Shown in pieces: positions 26,563 to 34,231 of a stretch of 64,000 bases of DNA. The position numbers were made by a program, and so were the translations under genes. The notes under the pieces are model-generated. The model made no database searches. It was not told where the DNA came from and saw nothing but the letters and a program-made list of their open reading frames with translations. The DNA lies in the NCBI GenBank assembly GCA_016705125.1, contig JADIYW010000002.1:124001-188000 (forward strand), in the 5' to 3' direction. Every line of letters begins with the position of its first letter. Within the stretch, counting starts at the first letter, position 1. Source of the stretch: Bacteroidota bacterium (GTDB lineage: Bacteria > Bacteroidota > Bacteroidia > Chitinophagales > JADIYW01).

Positions 26563-27492
26563 CTATTCTTCCGACTTCAAATTTTCTAGTTTGGCCATCG
26601 ACATCATTTGTTTCATGGTTTTATCCATTCCTTCTACGCTTCCATCCAAAAAGATTACATTTCCCTTACCATGCTCTGCAAAGTTTTTGATAGATTCCGT
26701 CCACATACTAAATAAAATCATAGATGAATCCAAGTTTGCATCTTGCATCATTTTGGCTGCACCCGCCATACCCACAGCTACCTCCTCTCTAAACAATGCA
26801 ATACCCTGTCCACGTAATTGAGCAGCTTCTTTTTCTGCTGCAGCAGATATTTTAATTGCATTTCCTTCGGCCTCTGCCGCTTTAGTTTTGGTAATCAATA
26901 AGGCTTGACCTTCGTTTTCAGCGGCAGCCTTTAAGTTGTTTGAAGCCACTACTTTCGACATTGATTTGATTACTTCTTCATCAAAGTTAATATCGTTTAG
27001 TTGTAAGTCAATTAAATGATAACCCCAACTTTCAAGTGTTTTATCCAACTGATCTTTCACTTCTTCAACTATATCATGTCGTAGGGTTAGGACTTCACTT
27101 TGCTTTTTAGTGGCTACAAATGCCCTTACACTACCTTCAACCGAACGCACTAATGCCTGCATAAAATTACGGTCGTCAATAAATTTAAATGCCACATTTT
27201 TAATCGTTTCCTCTGTTTGATCTAGCACTGAATACAATAACATCGCAGTAAAATTTACATTCGCTTGGTCTATTGTAGTTGCTTGAAATCCCAATTCAGC
27301 ACTCCTATTTTGAATTGAAATTCTTTTTGAAATCACCTCAATAAAAGGTATTTTCATACTCAAACCTGGTGTTAGAAGTCTACGATATTTACCAAATATG
27401 GTTACTACTGCTACTGTTCCTTGTTGTACGGTTACAAATGTAAGAAACAGAATTACTAGGGCTAAGCCCAAAATCACATAAAGTCCAATCAT
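26563..27492 (-). CDS. SPFH/band 7 membrane protein (stomatin-like)
   Basis: A 309-residue protein of the SPFH superfamily. One N-terminal transmembrane segment (about 1-24) is followed by TVQQGTVAVVTIFGKYRRLL, the band 7 domain to about 190, then a long Ala/Glu-rich coiled coil (AAAENEGQALLITKTKAAEA) and a C-terminal EGMDKTMKQMMSM tail. Relatives form membrane microdomain scaffolds and protease partners. There is no NfeD-type gene next to it. Its last 145 nt are duplicated at 25504-25648. Minus-strand neighbours upstream are cdd and a NUDIX gene. Confidence 0.9.
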   Translation of the reverse strand: MIGLYVILGLALVILFLTFVTVQQGTVAVVTIFGKYRRLLTPGLSMKIPFIEVISKRISIQNRSAELGFQATTIDQANVNFTAMLLYSVLDQTEETIKNVAFKFIDDRNFMQALVRSVEGSVRAFVATKKQSEVLTLRHDIVEEVKDQLDKTLESWGYHLIDLQLNDINFDEEVIKSMSKVVASNNLKAAAENEGQALLITKTKAAEAEGNAIKISAAAEKEAAQLRGQGIALFREEVAVGMAGAAKMMQDANLDSSMILFSMWTESIKNFAEHGKGNVIFLDGSVEGMDKTMKQMMSMAKLENLKSEE

Positions 27493-27565
27493 TTTTTAAT
27501 TATTTTAATTTACAATCAATATTACTACAATTCTTAATACAAAAAAATTCCATTTTGAAAAAAAA

Positions 27566-28048
27566 TTATAAATGTTCGCTATCAAAGAAAAGGGGCAATA
27601 AATCTTTTACAGTATTAAATATAAAAACAGCCCCACTTTCACCTGATAAAATCAACCTTATATTTTGGTGTTGTTTGAATTCTGATTCCAATATCGTTTG
27701 CCTACAAATACCACAAGGCGCTACTGGTTGGTCCACTACTGATAAAACCGTGGAAGCCGTAATGGCAATGGTTAATATTTTATCTTGCGGAAATAATGCA
27801 ACCACAGCAGCCAAGGCTGTTCGCTCTGCACATAATCCAATTGGATAAGAAGCATTTTCCTGATTACTGCCTTTTATTATTTGTCCATTTTCTAATAATA
27901 CAGCCGCTCCAACCTTAAATTTTGAATAGGGCGAGTGACTGCCTTTTTTTGCATCAAATGCTGAATGAAGCAATATTTGATCATCATCTGACAAGTCAGA
28001 CTTTGAGTTAAAATATTGATATTGTATGTGTAAATTTTTAATTTCCAT
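27566..28048 (-). CDS. cdd: Cytidine deaminase
   Basis: Deaminates cytidine and deoxycytidine to uridine forms in pyrimidine salvage. The 160-residue protein has the zinc site C73-A-E75 (GLCAERTALAAV) with catalytic Glu75, and P-C112-G-I-C115 (PCGICRQ). Substrate residues such as SPYSKFKVGAAVL at 39-51 also match. The length is typical of homotetrameric cytidine deaminases. It lies 74 nt from the SPFH gene on the same strand and 63 nt from the NUDIX gene. Confidence 0.94.
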   Translation of the reverse strand: MEIKNLHIQYQYFNSKSDLSDDDQILLHSAFDAKKGSHSPYSKFKVGAAVLLENGQIIKGSNQENASYPIGLCAERTALAAVVALFPQDKILTIAITASTVLSVVDQPVAPCGICRQTILESEFKQHQNIRLILSGESGAVFIFNTVKDLLPLFFDSEHL

Positions 28049-28111
28049 GATAAATTAGTTAGTAATAAAAATATTCTTTTTCCAAAAATAAAAAAAGGGG
28101 TGTGAATATAA

Positions 28112-28657
28112 TTAAATTTCTTTATTCATTAGCATATAATTCAACCTATACATTCCAATTATAGTTAAGGAATCTCTAATCTCGCCATTATGAATCATTT
28201 TCATCACTTCATCAATATGTATTTTTTTTATTTCTAACAATTCGGTTTCGTCCCATTTTATTTGAACTGATTTCAAATTCCTAGCCAGATAGATAATTGC
28301 TTTCTCATCTGTCACCGAATTAGAAGTATTAAATTCTGTCAATTTATCCCATTGCTCCGCTTCTAATCCTACTTCCTCCTGTAATTCTCGCTTGGCTGCA
28401 TCGAGAGGATTATCATCAACTAATCCTCCTCCTTCCGGAATTTCCCAGCTGTACGCACCCAATGCATACCTATATTGCCCCACCAACCAAGTATTATTTT
28501 CTTCATCCAGTGGAATGATACCAATCGCCAAATTCTTGAAATGGACTGTTCCGTAAATACCATCTGTTCCAGTAGGGGTAATTACATCCTCATGACTGAC
28601 TTTTATCCATTTATTTTCATAAACAGTTGTTTTAGACTTTGTTTTCCAAGGATTCAT
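28112..28657 (-). CDS. NUDIX hydrolase, ADP-ribose pyrophosphatase-like
   Basis: A 181-residue NUDIX protein, probably splitting ADP-ribose or a similar nucleoside diphosphate. The NUDIX box is GGGLVDDNPLDAAKRELQEE VGL (written with a break), where the usual first Glu is Asp; the catalytic R-E-x-x-E-E core is intact. YRYALGAYSWEIPEGGG upstream matches the ADPRase branch. It is first of a three-gene minus-strand group with cdd and the SPFH gene, and word-like repeats begin just before its start. Confidence 0.9.
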   Translation of the reverse strand: MNPWKTKSKTTVYENKWIKVSHEDVITPTGTDGIYGTVHFKNLAIGIIPLDEENNTWLVGQYRYALGAYSWEIPEGGGLVDDNPLDAAKRELQEEVGLEAEQWDKLTEFNTSNSVTDEKAIIYLARNLKSVQIKWDETELLEIKKIHIDEVMKMIHNGEIRDSLTIIGMYRLNYMLMNKEI

Positions 28658-28660
28658 ATT

Positions 28661-28735
28661 GATTTGAGAATTCAGATTTATGATTTATGATGTAAGATTT
28701 GAGAATTCAAATTTAAGATTTGAGATTTGTAATAT
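28661..28735. repeat. Direct word repeats upstream of the NUDIX gene
   Basis: GATTTGAGAATTCA occurs at 28661-28674 and 28696-28709, with a third partial GATTTGAGA at 28717-28725 and GATTTATGATTTATGATG between. It belongs with the degenerate phrase repeats at 14455, 21584 and 49612. It sits where the NUDIX promoter would be expected. Confidence 0.6.
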
Positions 28736-28876
28736 TTTAAAACAATCACCTTAAAGCTTCATTTAGTTCAAAAGTATTAAGAAAAATTAGATTTATTTCA
28801 AATCATTTATTATTTAGAAAAAAATAAAATTACTATTTTCACCACTATCTTGCTTAAAACAAAATTTGTTTGGTTT

Positions 28877-29251
28877 TTATCCTTGCCCATTATAAATATC
28901 CGCCGTTAATTCAAATATATTTCCCTCAGTATCCTTAAGTTTGGCTTTCCATTGGTCTCTATCTTTAAAATAAGAATAAATTTCAGGATGCTGGATAATT
29001 ATTGCGCCCAAACCACTCAACTTCCCAACGATTTCAACTATTTCTTCACTATTTAAAAAGTACGAAATAAAACTGCTAGTATTTTCAATCTTTGAATCTA
29101 AAATAATTTGTGTATTGCCTAGCGAAAAATAGCTGCATTTATCTAATTCAAATTGAAAATCAAGACCTAAACCTACTGAATAAAAATGAGTCGCCCTTTT
29201 TAAATCTTTCACTGGAATTCTAACCACATCAATATATTGAATGATACCCAT
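28877..29251 (-). CDS. VOC-family (glyoxalase-fold) protein
   Basis: A 124-residue single vicinal-oxygen-chelate domain: IDVVRIPVKDLKRATHFYSV at the start, then YFSLGNTQIILD, and KLKDTEGNIFELTADI at the end, with the typical paired beta-alpha-beta-beta-beta modules. It may be a lyase, dioxygenase or binding protein; the ligands are too few to decide. It starts 13 nt after the histidine kinase stop and so shares its transcript. Confidence 0.8.
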   Translation of the reverse strand: MGIIQYIDVVRIPVKDLKRATHFYSVGLGLDFQFELDKCSYFSLGNTQIILDSKIENTSSFISYFLNSEEIVEIVGKLSGLGAIIIQHPEIYSYFKDRDQWKAKLKDTEGNIFELTADIYNGQG

Positions 29252-29264
29252 AAGTCATTTTTTT

Positions 29265-30425
29265 TTACCTAAACAATACTATTCTAAACTTTGTACCCTT
29301 CCCCACTGCCGACGATTCCACAAATATTTTACCGTGGTGATACGTTTCAATTATCCGCTTACAAAGTGACAAACCAAGTCCCCAACCACGCTTTTTGGTG
29401 CTAAATCCGGGTTGAAACACTGTTTTAAATTTGCTCCTTTCTATCCCCTTTCCCGAATCTATTACATCTATTATGGATTCATTATTCGATTCTTTTAATA
29501 TAATTTTAATTTCCCCCTTGCCATCTATGGCATCTAAAGCATTTTTAAGCAAATTTTCAATTACCCACTCAAACAAGGCCGAATTTAACATTGCTGTGCC
29601 TTCTCCATTCGTTTGATCTTCGAAATAAAATTCCACAAATTTAGATCCTCTTTTGGCAATATAATCCATTGTTTTTTGCAACAAATCTGGCAAATTTGTC
29701 TCTTGCAAGTCGGGCTTCGATCCAATTTTCGAAAATCGCTCAGCCACCAACTCTAGCCTCGAAATGTCTTTTTCAAAATCATCCAACAAAGCCACATCAG
29801 CTTCTTCTGTATATCTATCTCTCAATATGTCCACCCAACCATTCATCGAGCTAAGCGGCGTCCCAAGCTGGTGCGCTGTTTCCTTTGCCATACCTACCCA
29901 TACTCTATTTTGCTCCGCTCTTTTCGACGAATTATATGCCACATAACCCACCAAAAAAAACAATGACACCAATCCAATCTGATAAAATGGATACCATTTA
30001 ATCCTTCTAAGCAAATGCGAATCCTTATAATACAAGTATTGCGGTTCACTGCCTTCATAGGCTATTTTCACAAATCTTTTTTGCTTTTTCAATCGAGCCA
30101 ATTGGTGACTAAGGTATTTTTCTTTTGCAATATCTATCGAATCAAAATTTTTCTGCCCAAAAATTTGTCCCGTACTATCTGCCCAAATTACAGGAATTTG
30201 GTCATTCTCCTTTATTAGCTCAAGCGATTTTTCCAATGCCACCAAATCTGTCGAAGTATTTAACACCTCATAGGTATTGGCCAATTTCTCCACCTTCATT
30301 TTCTCTTGGTCCGATATTTCTTCCGCCAATCGTTGAGTATATACCAACGAAAAAACAACTATTACAATTGCAATAAACAACAATACTTTTTTAAGTTGAT
30401 TTCGCTGGGTATAAATATCTGACAT
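29265..30425 (-). CDS. Sensor histidine kinase
   Basis: A 386-residue membrane kinase. Transmembrane segments at about 14-31 and 147-166 bracket a periplasmic sensor of about 115 residues. The phosphoacceptor is His185 in AKETAHQLGTPLSSM, and the HATPase domain carries an N-box (ENLLKNALDAI), VIDSGKGI and GWGLGLSLCKRI. No PAS or HAMP domain is visible. No response regulator lies adjacent, so it is an orphan here, followed by a VOC gene. The signal is unknown. Confidence 0.9.
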   Translation of the reverse strand: MSDIYTQRNQLKKVLLFIAIVIVVFSLVYTQRLAEEISDQEKMKVEKLANTYEVLNTSTDLVALEKSLELIKENDQIPVIWADSTGQIFGQKNFDSIDIAKEKYLSHQLARLKKQKRFVKIAYEGSEPQYLYYKDSHLLRRIKWYPFYQIGLVSLFFLVGYVAYNSSKRAEQNRVWVGMAKETAHQLGTPLSSMNGWVDILRDRYTEEADVALLDDFEKDISRLELVAERFSKIGSKPDLQETNLPDLLQKTMDYIAKRGSKFVEFYFEDQTNGEGTAMLNSALFEWVIENLLKNALDAIDGKGEIKIILKESNNESIIDVIDSGKGIERSKFKTVFQPGFSTKKRGWGLGLSLCKRIIETYHHGKIFVESSAVGKGTKFRIVLFR

Positions 30426-30511
30426 AATTCAAAATAGATTACTTAGTTGCAAACGCAATCAAATCTATAATATTTTGCACTAAAAGTAAAGATAAAACAA
30501 ATATAAAATTT

Positions 30512-30578
30512 GGAGCTATTCCCGCTTTGCGCTTGTATCCACCCTTTCTGGGTGGTATATCGCTTCAATCGGGGCTAA
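30512..30578. repeat. Bacteroidota REP-like palindromic element
   Basis: A GC-rich 67-nt island in AT-rich surroundings. Its outer arms are GAGCTATTCCCGC and GCTTCAATCGGGGCTAA (imperfect complements), and the centre is a perfect hairpin CCACCC-TTTCT-GGGTGG. I know this arrangement as a dispersed extragenic palindrome in Bacteroidota genomes, though no transposase of the REP-associated type is in the window. It sits between the kinase start and the next frame. Confidence 0.7.
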
Positions 30579-30640
30579 GGCATTACCCACCAAAAAATAA
30601 TTTCTCCCAATTTTACTATTTTAACAAATCACATTTTTTA

Positions 30641-30994
30641 TTGTTATTCATTTTATTTATCATTGCACAAACATTTGTTTTGAAAATAGTATATGCATAT
30701 TTTTTACTTGCTATAATTTGCCTTAGTTCATTGGACTTAATATTACATTTTGCTGATTTTGGTAAAAAATCAAATGTCGAAATAAGTCAAAACAATAATG
30801 ACGCTTCCTCAGAGGAAAATCAGAATTATGAAAAAGATGGTGAAGAGAAAGATAAAATATTTAATTTTCATACTATCAAATTATGTAAATTAAAGGCTAA
30901 AAAAACAAAAATCTCCCAATTAAACCAAATAGTTTACGCTCAAAATCACCCTCAAATACTTGATCAACCGCCAAAGATTAATTTCAATTCTTAA
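30641..30994 (+). CDS. Hypothetical membrane protein, start uncertain
   Basis: A frame without any ATG start. From a TTG at 30641 it gives about 117 residues: a hydrophobic N-terminal segment (LLFILFIIAQTF ... YAYFLLAIICLSSLDLI), then a polar tail rich in Asn, Glu and Lys. The frame extends back to a TTG inside the REP-like element at 30527, so the native 5' end may have been lost. I recognise no family. It lies alone between the kinase and the SulP gene. Confidence 0.35.
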   Translation: MLFILFIIAQTFVLKIVYAYFLLAIICLSSLDLILHFADFGKKSNVEISQNNNDASSEENQNYEKDGEEKDKIFNFHTIKLCKLKAKKTKISQLNQIVYAQNHPQILDQPPKINFNS

Positions 30995-31111
30995 AGTTTC
31001 TTTTTTCAAAAGATTCACTAATTTTTCATCCATAAGTTTTTTTATTGGTTTTTAATTCTAATATCAATTATTAAATTTTCTTACCAATTATTCAATCAAA
31101 TATTTTCTGTT

Positions 31112-32719
31112 ATGTCTATAAAATCAAATATTTTCGGCCATTTAAAATCCGATATTCCTGCTGGAATAGTTGTTTTTCTTGTTGCATTACCCCTTTGTTT
31201 GGGCATTTCCTTAGCATCAGGTGCCCCATTTTTCTCTGGTATTATATCAGGTATTATAGGTGGAGTAATAATCGGTTCACTTAGTGGTTCAAAACTTAGT
31301 GTAAGTGGCCCAGCAGCTGGCTTGGCAGCACTTGTATTAGCTGCAATTCACAATATTGGCGACTTCAATCTTTTCTTATGTGCAGTGTTGATTGCTGGAA
31401 TTTTACAAATAATAATTGGTTTGGCCAAATTAGGAGGTATTGCCAATTATTTTCCATCAAGTGTTATCAATGGAATGCTAACCAGTATTGGTATTTTAAT
31501 TATTGCAAAACAAATACCTCACGCTTTTGGTTATGACAAAGAAGAAAACGGGCAACTAACTGAATTAATGCCTTTCGGCGATATTCACGAATTGTTTGTA
31601 CCCTTAAATCATATAGATGTGGGCGTATTCCTAATTTGCATTATTTCCATAATCATTATGGTGGTATGGGAAAAACCATTCATTAAAAATAGGTTCAAAT
31701 TTGTACCAGGCGCTTTAGTAGCCGTAATTGTTTCTATCATCATAAACGAAATATTAAAAGCAACCAATAATTCGTTCACAATTGTTCAAGATCATCTTGT
31801 AAATGTAAAAGTGGCAAGAAGTCCCGCAGAATTTTTTAGTTTTTTTACACTTCCTGATTTTAGAGGATTTTTAGATAGTAAAGTTATTATTACTGGAATA
31901 ATGATTGCAATTATTGCATCCTTAGAGACATTACTAAGTATAGAGGCAGTTGACAATCTTGATCCAGAGCGCAATGTAACCAATACCAACCGAGAATTGA
32001 TAGCTCAAGGAATTGGGAATAGTATTGCAGGCTTAATTGGTGGTTTGCCAGTTACAAGTGTTATTGTACGTAGTAGTGCTAATGTAAATGCAGGAGCAAA
32101 AACTAAACTATCTGCAATTTTTCACGGTTTACTTTTATTGGTATGCATTATTCTTATTCCAAGCCTACTGAATAAAATTCCCCTATCTGCTTTGGCTGCA
32201 ATTTTATTACTTACTGGGTACAAATTATGTAAACTTGATGTATTTAAAAAAATGATTAAGAATGGAAAATATCAATATATCCCTTTCTTTGTTACCGTAA
32301 TTGTTATTTTGTCTATTGATTTATTTGGTATTTATCCTCCCATAAAAGGAGAAGGTTTATTAATAGGGGTAATGGCAGGTTTAGTAGCTGCTTTTGGGGC
32401 AATCTTGCATGGCAATTTAAAAAATTCACATTATTACCATTCCGATAAAAAAGATGACAATACCCATATTACCTTACATTTGGCTGAGGAAGTATCGTTC
32501 TTAAACAAAGCAAGCATAAGAAAAAAATTGGATGAAATGCCAGAAAATTCATTTGTTGATATTGACGCTACTGACACCGAATATATTGATTTTGATGTAC
32601 TTGAATTAATAAAAGAATTCAAAAACATAAAAGCACCTTTAAAAAACATAAATTGTACCCTAATTAAATTTAAAGAAGAATATAAAATGGAGACTTTCCA
32701 AGCTGGAAATACTCATTAA
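31112..32719 (+). CDS. SulP-family anion transporter
   Basis: A 535-residue inner-membrane transporter with 11-12 hydrophobic segments from residue 10 to 440. The start (DIPAGIVVFLVALPLCLGI) and SLETLLSIEAVDNLDPERNVTN near 270 are strong SulP/BicA signatures. A short STAS-like domain follows at about 455-535 (ITLHLAEEVSFLNKASIRKKL). Because two beta-carbonic anhydrase genes follow on the same strand within 18 and 46 nt, bicarbonate (with Na+ or H+) is the most likely substrate, rather than sulfate. That is inferred from context. Confidence 0.9.
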   Translation: MSIKSNIFGHLKSDIPAGIVVFLVALPLCLGISLASGAPFFSGIISGIIGGVIIGSLSGSKLSVSGPAAGLAALVLAAIHNIGDFNLFLCAVLIAGILQIIIGLAKLGGIANYFPSSVINGMLTSIGILIIAKQIPHAFGYDKEENGQLTELMPFGDIHELFVPLNHIDVGVFLICIISIIIMVVWEKPFIKNRFKFVPGALVAVIVSIIINEILKATNNSFTIVQDHLVNVKVARSPAEFFSFFTLPDFRGFLDSKVIITGIMIAIIASLETLLSIEAVDNLDPERNVTNTNRELIAQGIGNSIAGLIGGLPVTSVIVRSSANVNAGAKTKLSAIFHGLLLLVCIILIPSLLNKIPLSALAAILLLTGYKLCKLDVFKKMIKNGKYQYIPFFVTVIVILSIDLFGIYPPIKGEGLLIGVMAGLVAAFGAILHGNLKNSHYYHSDKKDDNTHITLHLAEEVSFLNKASIRKKLDEMPENSFVDIDATDTEYIDFDVLELIKEFKNIKAPLKNINCTLIKFKEEYKMETFQAGNTH

Positions 32720-32736
32720 CAATTAAAAAAACCGCA

Positions 32737-33420
32737 ATGAAAACACATACTAAAGAAACGCAGGACAAATTAACGCCTAGAATGGCGATGGAAATTTTAA
32801 AAGAAGGAAACGGTCGATTTTTAAAAAATTTAAAAACAAACAGAAATTTATTAGAACAAGTAAATGCAACACGTGATGGCCAATGGCCTTTTGCAACTAT
32901 TCTGAGTTGTATCGATAGTCGCACCTCTGCCGAGTTGGTTTTTGACCAAGGTTTGGGAGATATTTTTTCGGTTCGAATTGCAGGAAACATTGTAAATACA
33001 GACATTTTAGGCAGTATGGAATTTGCTTGTAAAGTGGCTGGTTCTAAATTAATCGTTGTACTTGGACATACTAAATGTGGTGCTGTAAAAGGTGCCTGCG
33101 ACCATGTAGAGATGGGAAATTTAACCGAATTATTGGCAAAACTACAACCTTCCGTTTACCAAGAAAAACAAACCAAAGAAAATAGAAGTTCGAGTAATGG
33201 TGAATTCGTAGAGAATGTAGCCTCTATAAATGTAAAAAGAACGGTGAAAAATATAATTGAAAGAAGTTTTATTTTAGAAAATATGGTCGAAAATGGAGAA
33301 ATTGGTGTTGTGGGCGCAATGTATAATATCGAAACAGGGAAAGTAGAGTTTTATGATGAAGTAATGTTTATTCGAGATGAGCATAATCCAGATTTTTCTG
33401 TGGCACAATTGAGACATTAA
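32737..33420 (+). CDS. Beta-carbonic anhydrase (first of two)
   Basis: Zinc enzyme interconverting CO2 and bicarbonate. Zinc ligands are Cys58 and Asp60-x-Arg62 (CIDSR), with His111-x-x-Cys114 (GHTKCGAV); the 227-residue length fits. The protein lacks a signal peptide, so it is cytoplasmic. It lies 17 nt after the SulP gene and 45 nt before a second carbonic anhydrase, which it resembles only in the core. Together they suggest handling of imported bicarbonate. Confidence 0.93.
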   Translation: MKTHTKETQDKLTPRMAMEILKEGNGRFLKNLKTNRNLLEQVNATRDGQWPFATILSCIDSRTSAELVFDQGLGDIFSVRIAGNIVNTDILGSMEFACKVAGSKLIVVLGHTKCGAVKGACDHVEMGNLTELLAKLQPSVYQEKQTKENRSSSNGEFVENVASINVKRTVKNIIERSFILENMVENGEIGVVGAMYNIETGKVEFYDEVMFIRDEHNPDFSVAQLRH

Positions 33421-33465
33421 TACAAATTTTACACATTATGGCAATCAAACTAAAAAATTTAACAA

Positions 33466-34110
33466 ATGGAAAAATCATATAATAAATTATTAAAAGGCAA
33501 TAAATTATTTGCAGAAAGCAAATTATTTAATGACCCTGATTATTTTAAAAATTTATCAAAAGGGCAAACTCCTGATTACCTTTGGATTGGTTGTAGCGAC
33601 AGCCGTGTGCCTGCCAATGAAATAACAAATACCCAAAGTGGTGAAATATTTGTACACCGCAACATTGCAAATTTAGTAATTCATACTGATACTAATTTAT
33701 TGAGTGTACTCGAATATGCCATAAAATATTTGGAAGTAAAACATATAATTGTTTGTGGACATTATGGTTGTGGTGGCGTGAAAGCATCAATGACTAATAC
33801 CTACCATGGTTTTGTAGATAATTGGCTGAGAAACATAAAAGATGTTTACCACAAAAACAAAAGTGAACTTGAAAACATTGAAGATGAAGAACTGCGAGCC
33901 AATAGACTTACAGAATTAAATGTAATAGAGCAGGTTCGAAATTTGGCTAAAACAACTATAGTACAAGAAGCATGGACAAAAAGACCATTGCACCTTCACG
34001 GCTGGGTATATGGATTGGATTCTGGCTTGGTAAAAGATTTGAGCGTTGTCCATGACAACATGGAAGACATAGATAAAATATATCAATTCACGTTTCCAAC
34101 CAAAAATTAA
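33466..34110 (+). CDS. Beta-carbonic anhydrase (second)
   Basis: 214 residues with the zinc and active-site set Cys43-x-Asp45-x-Arg47 (IGCSDSR), His99-x-x-Cys102 (CGHYGCGGVK) and the family-typical GEIFVHRNIANLV. It is closer to the Can/CynT-type branch of cytoplasmic enzymes than the gene before it. It is third in the SulP operon and ends about 120 nt before an iron-type TonB receptor, with palindromic regulatory sequence between. Confidence 0.94.
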   Translation: MEKSYNKLLKGNKLFAESKLFNDPDYFKNLSKGQTPDYLWIGCSDSRVPANEITNTQSGEIFVHRNIANLVIHTDTNLLSVLEYAIKYLEVKHIIVCGHYGCGGVKASMTNTYHGFVDNWLRNIKDVYHKNKSELENIEDEELRANRLTELNVIEQVRNLAKTTIVQEAWTKRPLHLHGWVYGLDSGLVKDLSVVHDNMEDIDKIYQFTFPTKN

Positions 34111-34142
34111 TAAAAATAACTTCTATTCTAATTTTTGTAAAA

Positions 34143-34178
34143 AATTAGGTATGTAATTTAAAGTACATTACCCTAATT
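34143..34178. promoter_or_regulatory. Long imperfect inverted repeat after the carbonic anhydrase gene
   Basis: Left arm AATTAGGTATGTA (34143-34155) pairs with right arm TACATTACCCTAATT (34164-34178) apart from two bulged bases, with an 8-nt loop. It could be a terminator of the SulP operon, although no clear T tract follows, or a second operator for the TonB receptor gene downstream. Confidence 0.45.
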
Positions 34179-34184
34179 TAGGTA

Positions 34185-34215
34185 TTGTTTAGAATCATTC
34201 TAAATAAGATATTTG
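34185..34215 (+). promoter_or_regulatory. Predicted promoter with Fur-like palindrome in its spacer
   Basis: TTG at 34185-34187, a 20-nt spacer and GATATTTG at 34208-34215 fit a Bacteroidota promoter. The spacer contains the perfect palindrome TTTAGAATCATTCTAAA (34188-34204), 8-bp arms around a central C. A repressor bound there would block RNA polymerase. The sequence resembles Fur-type boxes upstream of Bacteroidota iron receptors, which would give iron repression of the receptor. Inferred by eye. Confidence 0.6.
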
Positions 34216-34231
34216 CACCTGAATTAAAATA

